Source: Myxococcales bacterium
GTDB taxonomy: Bacteria > Myxococcota > Bradymonadia > REDH01
Direction of reading: 5' to 3'
Assembly (NCBI GenBank): GCA_018970625.1
Contig: JAGWVZ010000034.1
Span: 1-14,934 of the forward strand
DNA: 14,934 nucleotides
The notes beneath the pieces are model-generated. The model saw nothing but the letters and a program-made list of their open reading frames with translations. It was not told the DNA's origin and ran no database searches. A program made the position numbers and the translations under genes. Shown here piece by piece: positions 7,582 through 14,934 of this stretch. The first letter of the stretch is position 1. Each line of letters opens with the position of its first letter.

Positions 7582-7794
7582 CGCGGATTGGAGTGAGCAG
7601 GAATCGACGTGAGAATGGTCAGGCGGGTCGTTCGATTGTGGCGCGGCGCCGCGCGGCGATATAGCAAGGAGCGCGGTCTGGTTCCCGGAGTTACGGATTG
7701 CGGAACGGGAATCGGAAGCACCGCTTGACAAGTGAACACCTGTACAGCATTCCATCGGGTCAAGAGCTGACCCTGCACGCCGGGTATGTTTGGC

Positions 7795-10266
7795 ATGGCT
7801 GAGAACATTGAAGATGTCGTCCTGCACGAGGCGACCGAGAAGCGATATCTGAACTACGCGATGAGCGTGATCACGTCTCGTGCGCTGCCGGATGTGCGCG
7901 ATGGGCTGAAGCCCGTTCAGCGTCGGATTCTGTACGCCATGTATGAGAATCTGAATCTGGTGCCTGAATCGAAGCACCGAAAGAGCGCCGCGGTGGTGGG
8001 TGAGGTGATGGCGAAGTACCACCCGCATGGTGACTCATCGATTTACGACGCGATGGTTCGCATGGCGCAGGGGTTTGCGCTTCGCTACCCGCTGGTGGAT
8101 GGGCAGGGCAATTTTGGTTCCGTGGATGGCGATTCCGCCGCGGCCATGCGTTATACCGAAGCGAAGCTGCGTCATCTGGCGGTTGAGCTGCTGACGGAAT
8201 TGAAGAAGGAGACGGTCGACGAGCGGCCGAACTACGATGGCACCTATCAGGAGCCGGTCGTGTTGCCGGCGCAGTTCCCGAACCTGCTCGTGAATGGGGC
8301 CTCGGGGATCGCGGTGGGGATGGCGACGAACATCCCGCCGCACAACCTGAAGGAGGTGGTGGCTGCGCTGATCGCGCTGATTGATGAGCCGTCGCTGCCC
8401 CTCGAGAAGCTGGTTCCGAAATATGTGAAGGGTCCTGATTTTCCGACAGGCGGCGAGATTCTGAACAGCGAGGAAGAGCTGCTGCAGATCTACCGAACGG
8501 GTCACGGCAGCGTCGAGATGCGCGGCACGTGGGTCCTTGAAGAAGAGAACAAGCGGCGTGCGGTGATCATCACGTCGATCCCTTACACGCTGGTCAAAGC
8601 GGACCTGATCACCGAGATCGCCGACCATATCCGGCAGGGCAAGGTGCCGCAGCTGGTGGACATTCGCGATGAGTCCACGGACGATGTGCGTATCGTGCTG
8701 GAGCTGGCGAAAGACGCCTCGGCCGACGCGGCCATGGCGTATCTGTGCAAGAAGACGGGGCTGCAGTCTCGCTTCGCCGTGAACATGACGGCGCTTTGCC
8801 CTGTGGACACGGCCGAGACGAAAAAGCCAACGCGAGTCTCAACGAAAGGCACGCAGCTACCCGCGTTCGACATGGGCTCGGCCGAGCCAACGCGACCGGC
8901 TCGACTGGGTCTGCGTGAGGTGCTCGATTACTTTCTGGAGTTTCGATACGACACGACGCGCCGACGGCTGGAGTACGACCTTCGGCAGCTGGAGCGTCGC
9001 ATTCACCTGCTTCGCGGGTTCGAGATCATCTTCAACGCGCTCGACGAGGCGATCGCGATCATCCGGGCCAGCGATGGCAAGGCCGATGCGGCGAAGCGTC
9101 TGATGTCGCGCTTCGGACTGGATGCCGAGCAGACCGAGGCGATTCTGGAGACGCGACTGTACAAGCTGGCGAAGCTTGAGATTGATGCGATCCGTAAGGA
9201 GCTGGCCGAGAAGGAAGCGGCTGCCGCCGAGATCAGGGCGCTGTTGGCAAGTGAAGATCGCATGTGGACGCTGATTCGCACCGAGCTGGTGAATCTGCGC
9301 GATGCTTACGGCGACAAGCGACGCACCCGGATCGTCGGACCGCAGACGGAGGTGAACTTCACCGAGGAGCAGTACATCGTCGCCGAGGATGCGATGGTGA
9401 TGGTCACGCGAGACGGGTGGTTCAAGCGACAGAAGAGCTACAACGATCTGTCGTCGATTCGGGTGCGTGAGGGAGACGCGCTCGGCTGGGTGATTCCGGC
9501 ATCGACGCGCGAAACGCTGGTCCTGTTTACCGACCGGGGCAAAGCGTACTCGATGCGCGTGGATGCGGTGCCGCTGACAACTGGATACGGCGAGCCCATC
9601 AATGCAAAGTTTGGCTTTACCGACGGCGAGCAGATCGTGGGCGCGGTCGCGACGGACGCACGGATTCTGCCGCCGGTGCCGGACTGGATCTCCAGCACAC
9701 TGCAGCCCGATGAGCCGCGCCCGCCGTATGTGGTGGCGATGTCACGCGGCGGAAAGGTGCTGCGAATGAGCCTGTCGGCATTTGCTGAACCTTCTACGGT
9801 GACAGGTCGAACGTACATGCGCCTGGACGCTGACGTGGAGAATGACGCCATCGTCAGTGTGCAACTCAGCGACGGCACAGAGACCGTCTCGCTCGCGACG
9901 CGTATGGGTCGCTGCATCAACTTCCCGGTCGTCGAGGTCAATGTGCTGTCCGGACCGGGCAAGGGTGTAACGGCGATTCGAATGACGTCACCCGATGACC
10001 GGGTCATTGGGTTTGCGCTGGGCCGTGCGCGCGACGAAGGGCTGCGGGTCGAGACGAACCGCGGGCGCGAAGAGGTGGTGCGCACATCCAAGTACTCGAT
10101 CGTGTCTCGAGGCGGTCGAGGGCATGAGATTATTCGCTCCGGTTATCTGAGCCGCGTGCTCGGTGATCCGGTGGTTTATCCGCTCGCCTGGCGAGAGCCG
10201 GTGCGGCCGGTGGCACCCAAAACACCGAAAGGGTCAGAAGACCCCGGTCAGGGAAGCCTGATCTGA
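7795..10266 (+). CDS. parC: DNA topoisomerase IV subunit A (ParC-like)
   Basis: The DNA-cleaving subunit of a type IIA topoisomerase; with the next gene it would decatenate replicated chromosomes. 823 residues. The winged-helix domain carries the active Tyr120 in AMRYTE, and the quinolone-binding segment [15 protein letters not shown] has Ser81 and Asp85 at the positions of GyrA Ser83 and Asp87 (the sensitive residues). Tower and coiled-coil domains follow, then a beta-pinwheel C-terminal domain from about 515. At the place where gyrase A has its QRRGGxG box this protein reads [16 protein letters not shown] (548-563), so topoisomerase IV is favoured. An RGGRG core appears instead near the end (772-776). 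An insertion-like segment occupies about 336-370. ATG 7795 is preferred (M-A-E-N-I like relatives), with ATG 7786 also possible; neither has a clear Shine-Dalgarno. The parE-like gene begins 44 bases after the stop. Confidence 0.9.
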   Translation: MAENIEDVVLHEATEKRYLNYAMSVITSRALPDVRDGLKPVQRRILYAMYENLNLVPESKHRKSAAVVGEVMAKYHPHGDSSIYDAMVRMAQGFALRYPLVDGQGNFGSVDGDSAAAMRYTEAKLRHLAVELLTELKKETVDERPNYDGTYQEPVVLPAQFPNLLVNGASGIAVGMATNIPPHNLKEVVAALIALIDEPSLPLEKLVPKYVKGPDFPTGGEILNSEEELLQIYRTGHGSVEMRGTWVLEEENKRRAVIITSIPYTLVKADLITEIADHIRQGKVPQLVDIRDESTDDVRIVLELAKDASADAAMAYLCKKTGLQSRFAVNMTALCPVDTAETKKPTRVSTKGTQLPAFDMGSAEPTRPARLGLREVLDYFLEFRYDTTRRRLEYDLRQLERRIHLLRGFEIIFNALDEAIAIIRASDGKADAAKRLMSRFGLDAEQTEAILETRLYKLAKLEIDAIRKELAEKEAAAAEIRALLASEDRMWTLIRTELVNLRDAYGDKRRTRIVGPQTEVNFTEEQYIVAEDAMVMVTRDGWFKRQKSYNDLSSIRVREGDALGWVIPASTRETLVLFTDRGKAYSMRVDAVPLTTGYGEPINAKFGFTDGEQIVGAVATDARILPPVPDWISSTLQPDEPRPPYVVAMSRGGKVLRMSLSAFAEPSTVTGRTYMRLDADVENDAIVSVQLSDGTETVSLATRMGRCINFPVVEVNVLSGPGKGVTAIRMTSPDDRVIGFALGRARDEGLRVETNRGREEVVRTSKYSIVSRGGRGHEIIRSGYLSRVLGDPVVYPLAWREPVRPVAPKTPKGSEDPGQGSLI

Positions 10267-10289
10267 TGTCGTTGCCCGACAATTCCTGA

Positions 10290-12266
<1,977 letters not shown>

Positions 12267-12675
12267 GAAGGGGCGCTTGCTCGCACGGCGAGTCTCGAAG
12301 CTCCGCCCGAGTGACTCGCCGAACGACGATAGCAGTAAGGTGAAAACAGACCTATCACGCTTGTGGTTACCGACGCGCACACACGCAGGTGTAGCTTTCT
12401 GTTTGGTTCGAACAATCCGGGCAACTGCACACACGCATACGCGCGCGACGCGGAGAACACACGCTTGCCGTTTACAGCTTTCCCGCAGTTCTGTTCACTC
12501 ATTGCACAGCGTTATACGCAGGGCTGGTCCGTCAGAAAAATCGACTTTCGTTGAATAAACGGATTCCAGCCCCGTCCATCCGGGCATCACATGATGGTCA
12601 GGGCCCAGTGGGCATCCGGGACATGTCGTCTTCTGCCTCTCGTGTACGTCCTCCTTTGGCATTGCGGAGTTCTCC
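12267..12675 (+). promoter_or_regulatory. 409-base non-coding gap before the secreted protein pair
   Basis: Past the hairpin near its left end this stretch is rich in CACACG and ACGC words; GCACACACGCA occurs at 12377-12387 and again at 12427-12437. CATCCGGG also occurs twice around 12580-12620. TTATAC (12512-12517) is a possible -10, but its -35 is poor. The short open frames here have no ribosome site and are low-complexity Arg/Thr/His translations, so I call no gene. A promoter for the next gene should lie in the right half. Confidence 0.4.
12286..12321 (+). terminator. Hairpin after parE, possible terminator without T-tract
   Basis: CGGCGAGTC (12286-12294) and GACTCGCCG (12313-12321) form a perfect 9-base-pair stem with an 18-base loop that can pair further, 20 bases after the parE stop. 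No run of T follows, so termination may be weak or need Rho. Confidence 0.4.
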
Positions 12676-13110
12676 ATGAAGTTTGTTTCTTTCTCTGTAT
12701 TCGCGTCCGTGTCGTTTTTCGCACTCGCGGTGTCCGCACAGGATCCGTCCGCAGCGGCTGGTCAGGAAGTCACGTTGGCTGCCGGCTTTATGCCTGACCC
12801 ACACACGGTCAGCATTACTGCCGGCGGCACGAACGATGCCTCTGGCCTGGGAGCTGGCTGTGTGGGCATGGTCGCCGGCTCGCCCGACTTCCGCCTTCAG
12901 TGGGGCGGTGGCCCTGCCACGATCAAGTTCTCGGCATCGGAAGACACCACGCTTGTCATCAACGCTCCTGATGGTTCCTGGATCTGCGCTGACGACGTCA
13001 ACGGAGTCAACCCTGCTGTCGCGATCAATGCAGCTGGCCAGTACGATGTATTCGTCGGCTCGTACGGTGGCGGCTACCCAGCCGGCACACTGGAAGTCAC
13101 TGAGTACTGA
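12676..13110 (+). CDS. Small secreted protein with PPC-like beta-sandwich domain (paralogue 1)
   Basis: 144 residues. A Sec signal peptide (1-21, cleavage likely after VSA) leads to one domain of about 115 residues running from EVTLAAGF through FVGSY to the end. Key motifs are GFMPDPHTVSITAGG (37-51), DTTLVINAPDGSWICADD (90-107) and the G-x-YDV-x-VGSY strand (121-130). Cys62 and Cys104 probably form a disulfide. The pattern resembles pre-peptidase C-terminal (PPC) domains and small secreted proteins often labelled 'peptidase S1' in databases, but I see no catalytic triad, so no protease function is claimed. The Asp/Asn-rich loop after Cys104 could bind calcium. ATG 12676 has GGAG six bases upstream. 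It is followed by a paralogue 230 bases on. Function unknown; periplasmic or extracellular. Confidence 0.85.
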   Translation: MKFVSFSVFASVSFFALAVSAQDPSAAAGQEVTLAAGFMPDPHTVSITAGGTNDASGLGAGCVGMVAGSPDFRLQWGGGPATIKFSASEDTTLVINAPDGSWICADDVNGVNPAVAINAAGQYDVFVGSYGGGYPAGTLEVTEY

Positions 13111-13302
13111 GATCGGAGCTTAGGACTGTTTCTTGGTTGTAACGCGCAAAAAGCAGGATGGTTTGCGGTTTGGTCCGCACTCCCACGTTGATCGTAACTG
13201 TCCCCATTCCGCGAAACTATTGCCAAGTCCAACTGAGCTGACGTACCAAGCCCGTGTGGTCGGAAACTGTATCCTCTGGCAGTGTCAATTGCCATTCCCC
13301 AA

Positions 13303-13323
13303 CGACTCCATTTCACGGAGTCG
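13303..13323 (+). promoter_or_regulatory. Hairpin in the leader of paralogue 2
   Basis: CGACTCC (13303-13309) and GGAGTCG (13317-13323) form a perfect 7-base-pair stem with a 7-base loop, ending 8 bases before the real GGAG ribosome site (13332-13335). Its right arm also carries a GGAG, here sequestered. It may protect the mRNA 5' end or tune translation. The rest of the 230-base gap holds a small TGCGG/CCGCA hairpin near 13165 and no gene. Confidence 0.35.
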
Positions 13324-13340
13324 AGCACCCTGGAGCCCTC

Positions 13341-13808
13341 ATGCGTTTCGTAGCTGGCCTTGCTGTTGCTGCTTCTGTGTTCGCCATTACGTCGGTCGCC
13401 GCTGCTCAGGACATGAGCGCCACGCCCACGTACGGCAGCGTCACCCTTAACACGGGCTTCACCCCCGACCCCCACACCGTCAGCCTGACCGCCGGTGGCA
13501 GCATCGATGCTTCCACGGCTCCCGCGCTTGCTAGCGCCAGCTGCCGTGGCTTTATCGCCAGCGCTGCTGACTACGAGCTCACCTACACCGCTGGTTCGAC
13601 CTTCCCCCTCAAGATTCGTGTCGTGTCGGACGCTGACACCACGCTCGTCGTGAATGCACCGGATGGCAGCTGGTACTGCGCAGACGACGTCGAGGGCTTC
13701 AATCCCGTCCTTACCTGGACCACCCCTCCCTCTGGTGTGTACGACATCTGGGTTGGCACCTACGGCCAGACCATGGCTCCCGCGACCCTTCAGATCACCG
13801 AGCTCTGA
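13341..13808 (+). CDS. Small secreted protein with PPC-like beta-sandwich domain (paralogue 2)
   Basis: 155 residues, clearly homologous to the preceding protein: about half of the aligned positions match by eye. A signal peptide (1-22, cleavage likely after AAA) precedes the domain, with GFTPDPHTVSLTAGG (39-53), DTTLVVNAPDGSWYCADD (99-116) and SGVYDIWVGTY (131-141). Cys68 and Cys113 align with the cysteine pair of paralogue 1. Differences lie mainly in the loop before the first cysteine, a few residues longer here, and in the strand after it. ATG 13341 is preferred because GGAG lies five bases upstream; the frame is open further left to 13254 but without a signal peptide at that start. A strong terminator follows. 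Function unknown; the pair probably arose by tandem duplication, and each gene has its own leader. Confidence 0.85.
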   Translation: MRFVAGLAVAASVFAITSVAAAQDMSATPTYGSVTLNTGFTPDPHTVSLTAGGSIDASTAPALASASCRGFIASAADYELTYTAGSTFPLKIRVVSDADTTLVVNAPDGSWYCADDVEGFNPVLTWTTPPSGVYDIWVGTYGQTMAPATLQITEL

Positions 13809-13844
13809 AAAGTTGCTGGCTGCAAAGCCAGCGCCTTGACGGCT

Positions 13845-13886
13845 GAGGGCGCGATGGTGGAAATCGTCGCGCCCTCTCTTCTTTTT
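13845..13886 (+). terminator. Rho-independent terminator after the secreted protein pair
   Basis: GAGGGCGCGA (13845-13854) pairs perfectly with TCGCGCCCTC (13867-13876) around a 12-base loop and is followed by TCTTCTTTTT. A smaller stem, GCTGGC/GCCAGC (13815-13832), sits just after the stop codon. Confidence 0.85.
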
Positions 13887-13899
13887 GCTCCCGAATCTC

Positions 13900-14703
13900 A
13901 TGGCGTCTGTTCTGGCTCGACTGCACCTATGGCGACCCGCCTTGCCCTGGATGAAACTGCCACCGCTCGATGTTCGCGTGGTCACGGCGTTCGAGTTACA
14001 GGCTGATATACAGCTACCACCGACTCTCCTTCAGTTGCTGGCTGAACAGAATGGAGGCGAGTTACGATATGACGCGTTTCCGTGTGATGACCGAAGTCGC
14101 TTCCCCGAAGGGTTCGTTCGCGTTCCACACCTGCGCGGCGTCGGACTCGCAACAGGAGCTGGCATCCGCTATGGCGAACCCGAGCAGATCGCTGTGCTTT
14201 GTGCGCACGACGACGGGCTGCTGGGACTGGATTACGGTGACGCCGAACATCCGTTAAACCCTCCGGTCGTCTGGGTAGACGCCCTGGGACGACTGAAACT
14301 GGCGCCGGACTTCGAGACTTTCGCACGCGGGCTAACGCGATCGGACGAGGATTTCCTGATCGGACTTATGCCGGCTGAAGCGGACGATCACGACGATGTG
14401 CCGGATGCTTTCCTGGACCAACTCGAACGGGAGGCGCCCGAATTCGAGGAGGTAGAAGCCAAAGACGATATCTGGCTCCTGCACCACAAACGATGGGCAT
14501 CGCGGATGCACAGTGACCGACCTGCGAGCATCGTACTCCGCTCTATTGACGTATCGAGGACCGACGACCCTGAGTTCCCGGAAGTGCCAGATGCACGTTG
14601 GGTGCTTGAGCTCGATCTGAAACCAGACAACGTCAAGTGGCTCGAACAGCGCTTCCGCGAAGGTCCGGTGCGACTCATCCGGATTCACACACCCGTAACC
14701 TGA
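13900..14703 (+). CDS. SUKH (SMI1/KNR4) domain protein, possible orphan immunity protein
   Basis: 267 residues, cytoplasmic, no signal peptide. The SUKH signature is visible: LPPTLLQLLAEQNGG (39-53), GVGLATGAGI (80-89), the core strand AHDDGLLGLDY (102-112) and PPVVWVD (121-127). SUKH proteins are known chiefly as immunity proteins of polymorphic toxin systems and as regulatory scaffolds. About 120 residues follow the domain; they include an acidic stretch (about 155-190) and a Trp-rich end that I do not recognise. No toxin gene is next to it. The start is uncertain: ATG 13900 lies only 14 bases after the T-tract of the upstream terminator and has no Shine-Dalgarno; TTG 13885 would lie inside the terminator, and ATG 13951 would still keep the domain. 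It faces the rRNA operon end. Confidence 0.75.
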   Translation: MASVLARLHLWRPALPWMKLPPLDVRVVTAFELQADIQLPPTLLQLLAEQNGGELRYDAFPCDDRSRFPEGFVRVPHLRGVGLATGAGIRYGEPEQIAVLCAHDDGLLGLDYGDAEHPLNPPVVWVDALGRLKLAPDFETFARGLTRSDEDFLIGLMPAEADDHDDVPDAFLDQLEREAPEFEEVEAKDDIWLLHHKRWASRMHSDRPASIVLRSIDVSRTDDPEFPEVPDARWVLELDLKPDNVKWLEQRFREGPVRLIRIHTPVT

Positions 14704-14812
14704 CCATCGAACCCACTCCTCTCGAAGCACGGCTACGGCAAGCCTGTGTCGCACGAGGCTGAAGCCTCGGAGCCGCCCGCCTCACCGGGAGCGTAAGTCC
14801 GAACGGTGGTGC

Positions 14813-14855
14813 AAAAACGCCAACACCCCGTCTGCGAGTAACAGACGGGGTGTTG
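14813..14855 (-). terminator. Terminator of the ribosomal RNA operon
   Basis: A perfect 14-base-pair stem (CAACACCCCGTCTG 14821-14834 with its complement 14842-14855) has a 7-base loop. On the minus strand it is followed by GCGTTTTTGC, so it acts leftward, just past the 5S 3' end. The stretch 14704-14812 holds only a small CGAGGC-TGAA-GCCTCG hairpin (14754-14769). Confidence 0.88.
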
Positions 14856-14863
14856 TATCAGGG

Positions 14864-14934
14864 TGCCGGCGACGACCTACTCTCCCACAAGGCAAGCCTT
14901 GCAGTACCATCGGCCCAGGAGGGCTTAACGACCG
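14864..14934 (-). rRNA. rrf: 5S ribosomal RNA, 3' portion (5' part beyond window)
   Basis: Read on the minus strand, the segment contains GGGCCGATGGTACTGC and GGGAGAGTAGGTCGTCGCCGG, hallmark 3' elements of bacterial 5S rRNA (compare CGCCGATGGTAGTG and GAGAGTAGG in E. coli). About 70 of the usual 115 or so bases are present. The exact 3' end is estimated to within a few bases. A terminator follows at once, so this is the distal end of an rRNA operon whose 23S and 16S genes should lie to the right. Confidence 0.9.

Larger units (their letters stand above)
7443..7794. promoter_or_regulatory. Divergent intergenic region between FAD oxidoreductase and topoisomerase IV genes
   Basis: This 352-base gap is unusually rich in inverted repeats: the FAD-gene leader repeats (7470-7545), GAACAGGGCCTGTTC (7567-7581), the perfect 14-base palindrome GCGCGGCGCCGCGC (7641-7654), and TTCCCG (7682-7687) facing CGGGAA (7706-7711). 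A perfect -35 hexamer TTGACA sits at 7725-7730, suitably placed for the rightward topoisomerase operon, but the bases 16-18 further on make a poor -10. No gene is seen. Confidence 0.5.

Noticed and set aside
7198..8028. 276-codon minus-strand open frame over the parC start
   Set aside because: Overlaps the N-terminal coding part of both parC and the FAD gene; its translation is low-complexity and domain-free.
12676..13808. Annotating the two secreted proteins as serine proteases
   Set aside because: Database names of relatives suggest it, but no His/Asp/Ser triad or GDSGG motif is present and the proteins are too short for a chymotrypsin fold.
13074..13985. 303-codon minus-strand open frame
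   Set aside because: Runs opposite the second secreted protein, the terminator and the SUKH start; Gly/Ser/Arg-rich with no family features.

Overview
The window looks like a chromosomal segment from a GC-rich (roughly 60%) bacterium of the Myxococcota/Bradymonadota (former Deltaproteobacteria) type. The taxonomic guess rests on three things: a lipoprotein with an Asp/Thr/Ser-rich linker followed by Cys-rich DxxC/GxxC modules, a topoisomerase IV pair of the type I associate with planctomycetes and deltaproteobacteria, and general base and codon usage. It is an inference by eye. No tRNA, CRISPR array, insertion sequence or prophage is visible.

Left part (1-7442), lipid-related genes. A very large minus-strand gene enters from the left edge. 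It encodes a secreted lipoprotein with a neutral ceramidase domain (910 residues visible, C-terminus outside the window). A 358-base regulatory gap separates it from a divergent long-chain acyl-CoA synthetase (3089-4876, plus). That gene converges on a minus-strand pair: an FAD-dependent oxidoreductase of the geranylgeranyl-reductase/FixC type (7442-6048), followed by a classical short-chain dehydrogenase (5909-5091). Ceramidase would release fatty acids that the synthetase could activate; whether the two redox enzymes act on the same lipids is speculation.

Middle part (7443-12266), topoisomerase IV. A 352-base gap rich in inverted repeats separates the FAD gene from a plus-strand operon, subunit A (parC-like) then subunit B (parE-like). 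The A subunit lacks a GyrA box at the usual place, which argues for topoisomerase IV over gyrase. The B subunit most likely starts at a TTG placed by a good Shine-Dalgarno.

Right part (12267-14934). After about 400 non-coding bases come two tandem paralogous small secreted proteins with a PPC-like beta-sandwich domain and a conserved cysteine pair, closed by a clear rho-independent terminator. Fourteen bases beyond its T-tract starts a stand-alone SUKH (SMI1/KNR4) protein. The window ends inside a minus-strand 5S rRNA gene followed by a perfect 14-bp-stem terminator, so a ribosomal RNA operon should lie just to the right.

I did not find a clearly new multi-gene system. The most interesting items are the ceramidase lipoprotein with its Cys-rich extension and altered catalytic motif, the palindrome cluster before the acyl-CoA synthetase gene, the alternative-pairing leader of the FAD gene, the repeat-containing insertion in ParC, and the duplicated secreted proteins next to an orphan SUKH gene.
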